From an uncultured Mollicutes bacterium (GTDB lineage: Bacteria > Bacillota_I > Bacilli_A > RF39 > UBA660): a stretch of DNA of 52,886 nucleotides. The notes under the pieces were generated by a model that saw nothing but the letters and a program-made list of their open reading frames with translations, was not told the DNA's origin and did no database searches. Shown in pieces: positions 23,907 to 32,661 of this stretch (its first letter is position 1; each line of letters opens with the position of its first letter). The stretch spans positions 1 to 52,886 of the forward strand of contig CANTCS010000008.1 of NCBI GenBank assembly GCA_947652375.1, read 5' to 3'. The position numbers and the translations under genes are program-made.

Positions 23907-25697
23907 CTAAAATCCTCCACCTACTCCAAAAGAATCTAACTCCTCTTGAGTAACAGCGATATTTATTCTCATTCTTCTATTTCCACAAACAAATAAAGCT
24001 TCACCTTGAGAATAGCGTTTAATACTTTCTTTCTCACTTTCATTTAAATCTATTAATAAAGCTAAATCTTCAACAGCCTGTTTTCTAAGCCCCATTACTA
24101 GATAGTAAGAAGAATTATCAAAAATAGCTTTACCTTGTGTTATAACAGCTGGATCTGAAAAATCACTTGGTTGTTGTGTTATAATAATTGTACCCGTATT
24201 ATATTTTCTAGCTCGTCTTTGTACTTGTGCTAAAAAATCCGCTCCTAAAGCATTATTATCACCAAGTAAAACATGTGCTTCATCTACCATTAAAACTGTA
24301 TCAACATTAAAATCTAAACAAAGCCCCCATGCATATTTTAAAACATTAAAGAATAAAGCATTTTTAATAGTAGAATCACTATTCATTAACTCTTTAATAT
24401 TAAATACCATAAAATCACTATCTCTTCTAATAGTAGTATGTCCATCGAAATAGAATTTCAATTCCTTAACAATTGGTCTAACTTTTAATTCAAGTCTCTC
24501 CATAATATCACGTTCTTGTGTTTGATCTGTCATTGACATAAGTCTACCTTTAATAGTTGCATAAACATCACTAAAGATAGGATAATCATTAGAAGTATAT
24601 TTTGAAAAATCTGAATTAAAATCAATTCCAAATCTTTTATAAGTATCTTGAACTATTTCTGAAAACATCGTTAAAACATCTTCTTCAATTGATGGATCAT
24701 AATATTTCATAAATGCTTTTAAAAATTGCAAAGTTCGCGTAAGTACTGTATAACCTAGTCCTTGTCTAATCTCTTCTTCATCAGCATCAATAACAATTTC
24801 AAGTGGATTAATTAAACCAAATTCTCCACCCTTTCCAATATCAACTGTATCTCCACCAAACGTACGAGTAAGCTCTCTAAATTCATCTTCAGGGTCAATT
24901 ATAACAATTTGACAACCATTTCTAATATGTGTTCTAAGCATTAATTTAGCTACAGTCGACTTTCCAGAACCAGATGTACCTAAAATAATCATATTAGCAT
25001 TATTTCTATTATTTTCTTTACGTATTTTATATAAAAATTGGTTAAATAAAATAACTCCTCCAGAAAAATCAACTCCAAGTAAAGTTGCAAGTCCAGGATC
25101 TTTTATACTATCAAAAATAAATGGATACATTGCGGATATTGTTACCGAAGGAATTGGAGTTCCAATTCTCTGCTCAATATCTTGAGACGGAAAAATAGGT
25201 AAAATAGACTTTAAAACTTTTTCTTGTTCAAATCTTAAAGAAACCGCTTTTAATTCCATTGAATCTAAATAATTTCTTACATTAAGTTTTTTTAATTCAA
25301 GGTCTTCTTTAGTATCAGCAGCAATCATAATATGTAACTGAAAATCAAAAATACGTGCTTGACTACCAGCAAGCATTGAAGTAAAATACTCTAAACTTTC
25401 TGCATCTTGTCTTATTCTTTCACGATAAGTTTGATCTCTTTCAGTTTGATATTTTTCTTTTAATTCAGCAATTTGCTTATTTAACATTTTAGCCATTTCT
25501 TGAAAAGGTACTGGTATATGCTTAACTACTACTTTGATACCAGACATATTAGTCAAAGTTGATAAATACCCAGGCATAATATATTTAGGAAAAGAAACAA
25601 CAGTTAAAATTGTTGCATATTTATCACTTATTATAAAATCACTAGAATTAAAATGTAACCCCTTAGGAGCTAACTGACTTCTTAAACCTATACTCAT
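23907..25697 (-). CDS. virB4: VirB4-type ATPase, main part, 596 aa
   Basis: The energiser of type IV secretion. Walker A is ILGTSGSGKST (~238-248), Walker B is VLMVDEAH (~468-475), with TGTIIITQQPSDF after it as in the VirB4/TraC family. Residues 1-200 are the second half of the usual N-terminal membrane-associated domain; the first ~180 residues of that domain are on the separate upstream gene 25694-26245, which overlaps it by four bases (ATGA). There is no Walker-motif loss. It should form hexamers at the inner face with the VirB3/PrgI and VirB6 proteins encoded just upstream. Confidence 0.9.
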   Translation of the reverse strand: MSIGLRSQLAPKGLHFNSSDFIISDKYATILTVVSFPKYIMPGYLSTLTNMSGIKVVVKHIPVPFQEMAKMLNKQIAELKEKYQTERDQTYRERIRQDAESLEYFTSMLAGSQARIFDFQLHIMIAADTKEDLELKKLNVRNYLDSMELKAVSLRFEQEKVLKSILPIFPSQDIEQRIGTPIPSVTISAMYPFIFDSIKDPGLATLLGVDFSGGVILFNQFLYKIRKENNRNNANMIILGTSGSGKSTVAKLMLRTHIRNGCQIVIIDPEDEFRELTRTFGGDTVDIGKGGEFGLINPLEIVIDADEEEIRQGLGYTVLTRTLQFLKAFMKYYDPSIEEDVLTMFSEIVQDTYKRFGIDFNSDFSKYTSNDYPIFSDVYATIKGRLMSMTDQTQERDIMERLELKVRPIVKELKFYFDGHTTIRRDSDFMVFNIKELMNSDSTIKNALFFNVLKYAWGLCLDFNVDTVLMVDEAHVLLGDNNALGADFLAQVQRRARKYNTGTIIITQQPSDFSDPAVITQGKAIFDNSSYYLVMGLRKQAVEDLALLIDLNESEKESIKRYSQGEALFVCGNRRMRINIAVTQEELDSFGVGGGF

Positions 25698-26245
25698 ACT
25701 GGCATCACCGTTCCAAACTCTGTCGTATTACCTCCATTAAGGAAGTTTTCAAGCACTAATCTTAAATCCGAATTACTAATAAGTGATGCATTTAATCCAC
25801 AAGTAGCAAGACCATTAATCATTTGACGAACTCTCTTCATTAATAAATCAGCATCTTTAGATTTAAACATAAAATAATATTCTGTATCAACAACATTATT
25901 AGCAATAAATGTTTCTCCTTTTTGAATATCTTGTAAAATAAGCTTTCTAACTGCTGGTGACTGTGTATCATTAAGAAGTAACTGCAACTGTGACATATAA
26001 ACAGATATATCAACAGGTCTATCTGCAACAATTAACCAAAATTCATAATCGATAGTATTATAAAAATTCCTAAGAGCAACCAACATATTATTTTGCATTT
26101 CTGGGTCTAAAATAAATATGTTTCGAGGAGAAATTTTAACTCCACTAACTTTAAAATTATCACGTGTAATTATCATATTATTTTGAATAGCTCTAACAGG
26201 TAACCAATCTTCAGTAAAACCACTACTATTTTTTCTTTTGGACAC
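25694..26245 (-). CDS. Detached N-terminal segment of VirB4, 183 aa
   Basis: The sequence WLPVRAIQNNMIITRDNFKV, then SGVKISPRNIFILD and a long helical part looks like the beginning of the N-terminal domain of TraC/VirB4 proteins from Gram-positive conjugative systems. It stops at TGA 25694, where the ATPase part begins in another frame (ATGA overlap). The tidy overlap and full conservation of both halves argue for a real two-polypeptide arrangement, but a frameshift in a single ancestral gene or a sequencing error cannot be excluded. It also overlaps the PrgI gene by 20 bases. Confidence 0.7.
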   Translation of the reverse strand: MSKRKNSSGFTEDWLPVRAIQNNMIITRDNFKVSGVKISPRNIFILDPEMQNNMLVALRNFYNTIDYEFWLIVADRPVDISVYMSQLQLLLNDTQSPAVRKLILQDIQKGETFIANNVVDTEYYFMFKSKDADLLMKRVRQMINGLATCGLNASLISNSDLRLVLENFLNGGNTTEFGTVMPV

Positions 26246-26537
26246 TTTTGTAACACCAACCTTTCCATCTATAAGTCTGACGATTCGTAAAAAAATCGTA
26301 CATCTCAGTTATAATATTTAACATATTATGATAATAAGGAACTGGCATCACTAGAAAACCAGTAACTAAAGCTGGACTTAAAATTAATATCGTAACAATT
26401 GTATTATTAAGTGGAAGAAAAGCTAATAAAATTAATGTTACTAACACTCCTCCAGCAAATAACCACAAATCAAATGGTCTAAATAATCCTAATATTAATT
26501 GTCCTCTTTTTGTATTAGCAGGAATTAAATATTTCAC
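26226..26537 (-). CDS. PrgI/VirB3-like membrane protein, 103 aa
   Basis: A short N-terminus (MKYLIPANTKRGQLILG) leads to two close membrane helices (~25-45 and ~48-66), then a soluble end with a WKGW motif. This size, topology and position directly upstream of VirB4 define PrgI/VirB3 family proteins, which hold VirB4 to the membrane. The C-terminus overlaps the next gene by 20 bases. Confidence 0.8.
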   Translation of the reverse strand: MKYLIPANTKRGQLILGLFRPFDLWLFAGGVLVTLILLAFLPLNNTIVTILILSPALVTGFLVMPVPYYHNMLNIITEMYDFFTNRQTYRWKGWCYKSVQKKK

Positions 26538-26557
26538 TATATCACACCCTTTTTATT

Positions 26558-28681
26558 CTATTTTTTATTTTGTTCATTTGCACGTCTCATTCTTTGTTTC
26601 ATAGAATTATCTTGCTCTGATTTAATTGCATTAGCAGCTCCTAAATTAGGTCCAAATGTAGCATTATCATCAACATTGAACACAATTCCTCCATTATATT
26701 GAACCCCATGTTCATCTCGAGCATTTAAATCAACATCTTCTAACGTTCTAATAACATCTTGACGTTTACTATAGAGTTTTTGTCCAGCTGTTATTTGAAG
26801 ACTGTAACTTTTACCACCATGTTTAGTATCACCAGCTTGATATCTTTTAACTTGTAATTTCAAAGCATCATCCATAAAGGATTTTGTGAAGATATTAGCA
26901 TCATAATCTCTACCGTTAATTGTAACTTTACCATCATGAGCAGCTTCAACAGCACGTTCAACTTCTTCATATCTTGCATTAAAGTTACCAGCTGAAGTTG
27001 CAAATGTAATAGCATCTCCATTTGCTTTTGCTTCTTCTTCAAGTGCAGATTTCCATGAACCTTGAGCTTTAAGAAACTCTTCAGCTCCTTTAGCTATATT
27101 ATTTCCTTTTGCCGCTAATGACTGTCCAGTAAACAATCCATATACATTATTTGCTAATCTACCAGTAGCAGTAGAGTGCGCTGCACGCATAGCATTTCTT
27201 TGATCCATCGCTGCTATAACAGACTTAGCAGACGCATCTTTTCCCATAAAGGCTTTGGCACCAGCTGCTCCTCCACCAATAGCTCCTGCTATTGCAGCAC
27301 CAAGATTTCTAAACCCATTTAACGAACTATCAGCATGTAAAGCTTCATTTTCTTCTTTCGCAGCACGGAAACTAGCAAAAGCTGACCCAACTGTTCCAGC
27401 AGCAAGAGATGTAGCTGCGACTAAATCACTAATTCCACTAAAGAATTTACCACCCTCATCTTTAATTCCTAGAACTTGTTTAATAAATTTAGGTGCTTGT
27501 TTTGCAAAAATAAATAACCCTATTAATATTAAAATAAATGATAAAATTCCAAGAATACCAGAACCATTATTAATATAAATTCCATTAACTATCATGTCTT
27601 GAATTAAAAATAATATAAAATATACAGTAGCTAATCTTATAAATAAATCTAAATAAGTTGTAGTTAAAGTTTTCACCCATGAATTAAATGCATTATCTTT
27701 ACTACCCTTAGGATCCATATATGAAATAATTGGTATAGGGGCAATAAGTCTTAATACCGATAATTTAACAGCACGAACTGCAACTTCAACTGTAAAATTA
27801 AGTAAAACAAATACAAAAATAAATGCTACCACTGCAGGAACAAATGGTATATAAGCAAAAACATACCTTTTCTTACCAGCAAGTTTAGGCGATGCTATTG
27901 AAATTATGCTTTGTAAAGGATTTAAATCAGCCGCATCATACTCACAATCTTGTGTAACTAGTGAAATTATCTCACCTGGATCAGCATCAATTCTTGTATA
28001 AGCTTTTAAAATTTCATCATCAATATCTTGACAAACTCTATTAGCATTAAAAACAGCGTCATCTACACCCTCTTTGTGTTCTTTTCTATCGCTCTCAGGT
28101 AATAAATTAATTCTATAAAACCCTTTTAAAATCGTCGAGGTAAAAATTCGTGAAGATTTTGCTAAAGAACTATCATTATCATTATTTGATGTTGTAAAAG
28201 ACTCTTGAGAATCATTAGTGCCAAGAATTAACCTACCTAATGTATTGTTACTAAGTATACGATATTGTAAAGAATATAACGTTCCAAATAAAAAACCATT
28301 ATTATTTAATTGTCTCTCCCATTCATTTTTAGCTCCAGGAATACTTATAGGTGTCAAAAGAGTTAGTAAAATTAATGATATTACTACTCTTTTTATTAAA
28401 TTACCAACTCCATTTTTAGCATCCGTAAAATTATCAGGAGTAATTATTCCTCTTAATATTATAACAGCCAATTGAAACATCATAAAAACGCCAATTATTA
28501 ATTGAACTCTTTTATAAAAATTTAATATTGTTTCATTACTAAAAAGATCAGCTGAAGCCACATTAAAAAATAATTGATATATTAAACCTAATAACCAATA
28601 TGCAGGTTTATCTAAAGTAGAGAACAAATTTCTAATAATATCATTAGTTACATTAGAAACTTCTAAATTAGTCTCTCCCAT
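26558..28681 (-). CDS. VirB6/TrbL-type polytopic channel protein, 707 aa
   Basis: About seven hydrophobic segments spread over ~30-420: an N-terminal pair (LLGLIYQLFFN region), VQLIIGVFMMFQLAVIILRG, RVVISLILLTLLTPI, a ~150-residue loop, then AYIPFVPAVVAFIFVFVLLN and further helices. The tail (~420-707) is a soluble, Ala/Gly-rich then charged domain. This is typical of TrbL/VirB6 in Gram-positive systems, the central inner-membrane channel component. It is encoded between the VirB2-like and VirB3-like genes, the usual order. Confidence 0.85.
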   Translation of the reverse strand: MGETNLEVSNVTNDIIRNLFSTLDKPAYWLLGLIYQLFFNVASADLFSNETILNFYKRVQLIIGVFMMFQLAVIILRGIITPDNFTDAKNGVGNLIKRVVISLILLTLLTPISIPGAKNEWERQLNNNGFLFGTLYSLQYRILSNNTLGRLILGTNDSQESFTTSNNDNDSSLAKSSRIFTSTILKGFYRINLLPESDRKEHKEGVDDAVFNANRVCQDIDDEILKAYTRIDADPGEIISLVTQDCEYDAADLNPLQSIISIASPKLAGKKRYVFAYIPFVPAVVAFIFVFVLLNFTVEVAVRAVKLSVLRLIAPIPIISYMDPKGSKDNAFNSWVKTLTTTYLDLFIRLATVYFILFLIQDMIVNGIYINNGSGILGILSFILILIGLFIFAKQAPKFIKQVLGIKDEGGKFFSGISDLVAATSLAAGTVGSAFASFRAAKEENEALHADSSLNGFRNLGAAIAGAIGGGAAGAKAFMGKDASAKSVIAAMDQRNAMRAAHSTATGRLANNVYGLFTGQSLAAKGNNIAKGAEEFLKAQGSWKSALEEEAKANGDAITFATSAGNFNARYEEVERAVEAAHDGKVTINGRDYDANIFTKSFMDDALKLQVKRYQAGDTKHGGKSYSLQITAGQKLYSKRQDVIRTLEDVDLNARDEHGVQYNGGIVFNVDDNATFGPNLGAANAIKSEQDNSMKQRMRRANEQNKK

Positions 28682-28704
28682 TTTATATCACCTCTCTTTA
28701 TAAA

Positions 28705-29217
28705 TTAATGTAGACCACAAGTTGGATCAGTAGCCATTCCAAATAAATCCAGTGCAACTTGTACAAGTAATGGAATAAAGAACAATAAGATCGCCAGTAT
28801 TATTCTATACGTTAATTTTTTATAAGCCTTTTTCATGCTCTCATCATCACTTTTTACAATAGCTAGAAGAAAATCAATACTACTTAAAATTACTACTAAA
28901 ATTGGTCCAATAACTTTAATATAATCTAGTGCATGCTGCAATAACCAAGCAACAGAATCTTCATCCTCAGGATCTCCTAATATTGAATTAGCACCTGAGC
29001 AATCCTGTTCTTGATCATAATCATCCATTAAATCTTTAGTATCTTCGATATCTTCTATTTTTTCTGTATTTTTATTTTTATTTTTTTTGTCAAGAATATA
29101 AAAATTATCATTTACTTCTAATAATCTTTTATTATAATCTAATGCTTTAATATTAAATGGTAAGAAAAACATTAAAGCCATAGTAAATATCAATATAACT
29201 GAGACTTTTTTTTTCAT
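28705..29217 (-). CDS. VirB2-like subunit with a long outer loop, 170 aa
   Basis: A signal peptide (~1-25, ends near NIKALD) is followed by an acidic linker (~40-85), then two membrane helices (~95-118 and ~135-158) separated by a basic loop (SDDESMKKAYKKLTYRI), the VirB2/TrbC pattern. Its second half is clearly related to the next gene upstream (shared SD-E-xx-KxA, IxAxLxFFIPxLV). It may be a minor or specialised subunit. An extended -10 (TGTTATAAT, 29237-29245) upstream suggests its own promoter. Confidence 0.75.
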   Translation of the reverse strand: MKKKVSVILIFTMALMFFLPFNIKALDYNKRLLEVNDNFYILDKKNKNKNTEKIEDIEDTKDLMDDYDQEQDCSGANSILGDPEDEDSVAWLLQHALDYIKVIGPILVVILSSIDFLLAIVKSDDESMKKAYKKLTYRIILAILLFFIPLLVQVALDLFGMATDPTCGLH

Positions 29218-29236
29218 AAAAACACACTCCGTTTAT

Positions 29237-29245
29237 ATTATAACA
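29237..29245 (-). promoter_or_regulatory. Extended -10 promoter before the longer VirB2-like gene
   Basis: Minus strand TGTTATAAT (TG-n-TATAAT), 20 bases upstream of the ATG at 29217. The -35 is weak. Confidence 0.4.
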
Positions 29246-29286
29246 TATTAAGTATATCAAAATAAAAAAAAAATAGCAATAACTTA

Positions 29287-29625
29287 CTATTCTCCTTCTT
29301 CACCATCTGTAACAGCATTCCAACAATTACTCCAACTTGAAGTATCTCCTTGTTCACCAACAGCAACTATATTCATAACTACTCCAACTAACATTGGAAT
29401 AAAGAAAATAAGAGCTGCATAAATAATACGCTTAATTAATCGACTTTGAGCAGACTTAACTTCTTTTTCATCACTTGCAATAACTGCTTTTCCTAAATCT
29501 ATTGTTCCATATATAATTAATGCTATCGGAATAATAATCATAACTAACTTAATAGCTGCATATATTACTTTAACTAAAGGTAATAATCCTCCACAAGCAT
29601 CTCCAATTTGTACTAAATCTAACAT
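29287..29625 (-). CDS. VirB2-like subunit, 112 aa
   Basis: A short N-terminus with a Cys (GDACGG) precedes two membrane helices (~17-43, ~67-90) with a charged loop between (SDEKEVKSAQSRLIKRI), the fold of VirB2/TrbC pilins and Gram-positive T4SS subunits. The tail is acidic. No signal peptide cleavage site is obvious. It has the best consensus promoter in the operon (29650-29678), as expected of a major structural subunit made in excess. Confidence 0.78.
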   Translation of the reverse strand: MLDLVQIGDACGGLLPLVKVIYAAIKLVMIIIPIALIIYGTIDLGKAVIASDEKEVKSAQSRLIKRIIYAALIFFIPMLVGVVMNIVAVGEQGDTSSWSNCWNAVTDGEEGE

Positions 29626-29649
29626 CTAAACCTCTCCTTCACTACAAAC

Positions 29650-29678
29650 ATAATACACTAAATAAAACAAATTGTCAA
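29650..29678 (-). promoter_or_regulatory. Strong internal promoter before the VirB2-like gene
   Basis: Minus strand TTGACA (29678-29673), 17 bases, TATTAT (29655-29650): a perfect -35 and optimal spacing. AAGGAGAGG follows before the ATG at 29625. Confidence 0.75.
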
Positions 29679-29682
29679 ATAA

Positions 29683-30690
29683 TTAACGTCTAAAAAGTCC
29701 AAATATCTTATTAGAGTTATTTTTTGTATTTTTATTAAATAAACCTAGTTTAGTAAGGAAATCATTAATGATAGCATTTCTTTTTCTCTCATCAAGTGGT
29801 GGCAAATTATAAAAAACTTTAATTGCAGCTTCACTTTCAAAATCAACTACATCATTATTCAATAATAAACTTTGATTTAAAACTACTTTTTTTCCAACTA
29901 ATTTGCTAAAACAATTTCTATTTCGTCTTACAGCTTTATTTAATTTTAAAGTACTTGGTTCTATTAAACATAATACTTCTCCACAAAAACTATCATCAAC
30001 AGATCCATTTAAATCTATTAAAATTATATCAGCATTATTATATTGAGAAATTATATTTCCTATTTCATTTTGTTTACATGAAACCATATTTTTATCATTA
30101 AATAATTGGAAATCATTTTTATCTATTTCAATAGCTACCACTTTATCTTGACCATAAACTATAGCTAACTCTTTTTTTAACATATAAATAAAAGTAGTTG
30201 CTCCTGCATGTTCAGTAATATTTTTTACACCTATAATTGTAGAACCACTTTCTACTTTAGTCGCAACAGTCGCAACAGTTGTATTTAACTCAGTAGAATC
30301 TTCTATTCCAGACATTTTTACAATATGTTCAACATCTTTTATAGTATTAGGTTTCTTTAATAAATATTTTATACCATTTAAATTCGTAGTAAAATTATAA
30401 ATACCTAATTTAATAAGATGAGATAAAAAATTCGAAGTACATAAATTACTTCCTTCTGGTAATAAAAATATTATTTTTTCGGGATCTAACCCACTAATTA
30501 ATAACTCATAAGTTTTTAAATCATTATAATGTTTAATAGCAGTAACATCTAAAATCATCTTACTATAAAAAAAGCTCTTAAACATTTCAACAATTTCTCC
30601 GGCCTCATAGACACCAGAAATACTTTTAATAATATCAATATCTAAACTAGATAACTGACTTTGTTGAGTATTTGCTACAATTACATTCAT
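29683..30690 (-). CDS. TadZ/CpaE-like protein with degenerate P-loop, 335 aa
   Basis: Residues 1-~125 resemble a receiver-like N-terminal domain; ~150-290 resemble a MinD/ParA ATPase. The expected KGGxGKTT site reads GVKNITEHAGATT (~154-166), so both P-loop lysines are missing; nucleotide binding is doubtful. TadZ of Tad pili can be atypical and serves to place the machine at a pole. It lies between the pseudopilin genes and the VirB2-like genes, at the join of the Tad and type IV halves. Confidence 0.7.
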   Translation of the reverse strand: MNVIVANTQQSQLSSLDIDIIKSISGVYEAGEIVEMFKSFFYSKMILDVTAIKHYNDLKTYELLISGLDPEKIIFLLPEGSNLCTSNFLSHLIKLGIYNFTTNLNGIKYLLKKPNTIKDVEHIVKMSGIEDSTELNTTVATVATKVESGSTIIGVKNITEHAGATTFIYMLKKELAIVYGQDKVVAIEIDKNDFQLFNDKNMVSCKQNEIGNIISQYNNADIILIDLNGSVDDSFCGEVLCLIEPSTLKLNKAVRRNRNCFSKLVGKKVVLNQSLLLNNDVVDFESEAAIKVFYNLPPLDERKRNAIINDFLTKLGLFNKNTKNNSNKIFGLFRR

Positions 30691-30720
30691 TTTTTATCAA
30701 CATCCTTATTTATTAAAAAA

Positions 30721-31161
30721 CTATTTACAACCTGAAGAATATTTATCTTTAAATACTTTTGTATCACCATTAATAGTAAAAACCTGTAACCCCAAAATAT
30801 TATCAATTATTGGAATTCTAATATCTATTTTAGTTTGTATTTTATAATATCTTTGTTCTCCCTCATCACAACTATTTCCACTAACTTTTACTTCTTTATA
30901 GCAATATAGGCCTTTAACTTTATTATAATTATTTCCACAATTTAAATCAGGATTATAACCAAGACTTTTAGCATAACTTTCTATTTTATTTTTACATTTA
31001 TCGTCACATTCACCGTTATACTCTTCATAAACTGAAATTATTTTATTCTTCATTCGAAATGCTTTTGTATAATTAACATTAAAAGCTAAATATGCAGAAA
31101 CTATAACTATAAAAACAACAATAATTGTAAGAACTACAGAACCACCAATAGCATCACGCAT
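30721..31161 (-). CDS. TadE-like pseudopilin, 146 aa
   Basis: Starts MRDAIGGSVVLTIIVVFIVI: one N-terminal membrane helix (~7-30) followed by ~115 residues with four to six Cys (CDDKC, CGNNY, YCYKEV, SCDEG), probably disulfide-bonded outside. The design matches TadE/TadF minor pseudopilins. It shares its start and plan (MRDAxGG; YTKAFxMKN; GYxPxxL; KGLxCYKE) with the next gene upstream, so the two are paralogues. Confidence 0.75.
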   Translation of the reverse strand: MRDAIGGSVVLTIIVVFIVIVSAYLAFNVNYTKAFRMKNKIISVYEEYNGECDDKCKNKIESYAKSLGYNPDLNCGNNYNKVKGLYCYKEVKVSGNSCDEGEQRYYKIQTKIDIRIPIIDNILGLQVFTINGDTKVFKDKYSSGCK

Positions 31162-31173
31162 TTAATTCACCTT

Positions 31174-31620
31174 CTAACTTTGAGTTTCAACCACTTCGGT
31201 ATCACCTGAAACTTGAAATATACTAAAACCAAAAATCTCACTTATTAAAGGAAAATGTAAATCAACCTGCGTTATAACTCTATAAATATTTGCTCGGCTT
31301 GAATAGTTACTCTTATTATCAACTATACTTTCCTTATAACAAAATAATCCTTTAACAGCAGTAAAATCATTAGGGCATTTAAGAGACACAGGAGAATATC
31401 CTATTTCCTGAGCTTTATCAATTATTCTTTTAACACAAGCAGTATTACCAGATTTATCAAAACAACCAACTGCTTCGTATTGCTCTATCATATTTATTAC
31501 ATTATTTTTCATTTTAAAAGCCTTAGTATAATTTACAACTAAACCTAAAACTCCCTCTACTACAAGTAAAAATATTGTAACAAAAACTATATTTAATATT
31601 CCTCCAAATGCATCTCTCAT
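31174..31620 (-). CDS. TadE-like pseudopilin, 148 aa
   Basis: Same plan as 30721-31161: MRDAFGGILNIVFVTIFLLV as membrane helix, NYTKAFKMKNNVI, then an outer domain with conserved Cys (GCFDKSGNTACV; LKCPND; LFCYKE). The usual TadE cleavage context (G-x4-E) is not clear, and no prepilin peptidase is encoded in the window. The start is 10 bases after the stop of the 49-residue Flp-like gene. Confidence 0.75.
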   Translation of the reverse strand: MRDAFGGILNIVFVTIFLLVVEGVLGLVVNYTKAFKMKNNVINMIEQYEAVGCFDKSGNTACVKRIIDKAQEIGYSPVSLKCPNDFTAVKGLFCYKESIVDNKSNYSSRANIYRVITQVDLHFPLISEIFGFSIFQVSGDTEVVETQS

Positions 31621-31630
31621 TTAAACACTC

Positions 31631-31780
31631 CTACTTATTTTTATATGAACTTATATTTTGCCATTGAGTATTAAGTGACTCTTTAATATTTGGCCACATT
31701 ATCCAGAAAAATCCGATAATTGCCGCAATTGCAATCAATGTAATAACTGTTAAATTTAATTCTCCTGTAGCTGCTTTCAT
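31631..31780 (-). CDS. Flp-like small pilin subunit, 49 aa
   Basis: A short gene easily missed: MKAATGELNLTVITLIAIAA then IIGFFWIMWPNIKES and a polar tail. A single hydrophobic helix (~10-30) after a short N-terminus with a Gly-Glu (ATGEL) step resembles Flp major pilins, which are 50-70 residues. The Glu lies at +1 rather than the usual +5 after Gly. AAAGGATGGG precedes the ATG, and a strong promoter (31813-31841) lies just upstream, fitting a subunit needed in large amounts. Confidence 0.7.
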   Translation of the reverse strand: MKAATGELNLTVITLIAIAAIIGFFWIMWPNIKESLNTQWQNISSYKNK

Positions 31781-31812
31781 TATTATCCCATCCTTTCTTA
31801 TTATACATTTTC

Positions 31813-31841
31813 ATTATAACAAATGTTCTTTTTTTTAACAA
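31813..31841 (-). promoter_or_regulatory. Internal promoter before the Flp-like pilin gene
   Basis: Minus strand TTGTTA (31841-31836), 17 bases, TATAAT (31818-31813), 33 bases upstream of the ATG at 31780. Confidence 0.7.
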
Positions 31842-31857
31842 CCTATTTTACACTTAT

Positions 31858-32661
31858 TTAAAACATCATCATCATAGAAATTAATATAACTAACATTACT
31901 CCAACACCTGTAACAACTAACATTACCATGGTTTGATTTTCCATATGACCTAATCTTTCTTTATATTTAGTTTCTCTTGCCTTATTCTGTAAAGAAGAAA
32001 CTGTTTTTGAAAACATCATTAATCTTTCTTGCTTTTTCTCTTGAGAACCAATACCTAAACGATATAATAATCTCATCATTCGCATCGAATCTCTAACAGG
32101 ATAAGTATTAGCAAATTCCATATAAGGATCAACCGAAGCATCACCAGAATTAATTCTATCAATCATTTTTCTAAGCCCTGGCTTAAAAATATCTGGAGCA
32201 TCACCAATAGACTTTCCAATAGCAACAGGCACTGTATAATGCTGAATTAAAATTTCCAAACTTTTTAAATAATATGGTAACATTACATCTATTTCATGAA
32301 GATGTAATTTATAATATCTTTTTAATTCCATATAAGGCATTTTAAAAACAACTGTTGCTACGACTAAAGACAAAACTAAATTAAGAAAAAATTGAGAATT
32401 TATAAGTTCTGTTGAATTTCCTCCAGAAAGTGTCAGTGCAAAGACAATTAGAAAAGTTATAAATGCTGTAGTTATTCTTTTTGAATAAAGTTGATCAACA
32501 TCAACATCTTCTCCATATCTAGCATAAACTAAAAATTGGTAATCCTCTTCTTTTAAACTCTCTAAGTACTTTTGATTATCGGCAAAAAATTTCTCTTTAT
32601 TAATTGTATTATTATAAATTAATATAAACATTATTATTGCGCCAACTACTAAAATCTCCAT
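31858..32661 (-). CDS. tadC: TadC-like inner-membrane platform protein, 267 aa
   Basis: A membrane helix at the N-terminus (~1-17), two in the middle (~65-115) and one at the end (~245-266) surround a cytoplasmic GspF-type helical region (YYLKSLEILIQHYTVPVAIG). With TadB it forms the platform on which the TadA ATPase assembles pili. Its ATG overlaps the TadB stop by one base (TAATG). Confidence 0.85.
   Translation of the reverse strand: MEILVVGAIIMFILIYNNTINKEKFFADNQKYLESLKEEDYQFLVYARYGEDVDVDQLYSKRITTAFITFLIVFALTLSGGNSTELINSQFFLNLVLSLVVATVVFKMPYMELKRYYKLHLHEIDVMLPYYLKSLEILIQHYTVPVAIGKSIGDAPDIFKPGLRKMIDRINSGDASVDPYMEFANTYPVRDSMRMMRLLYRLGIGSQEKKQERLMMFSKTVSSLQNKARETKYKERLGHMENQTMVMLVVTGVGVMLVILISMMMMF

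Noticed and set aside
27255..27578. Plus-strand open frame opposite the VirB6-like gene
   Set aside because: It is a Pro/Ala-rich shadow of the Ala/Gly-rich region on the minus strand, without a ribosome site.
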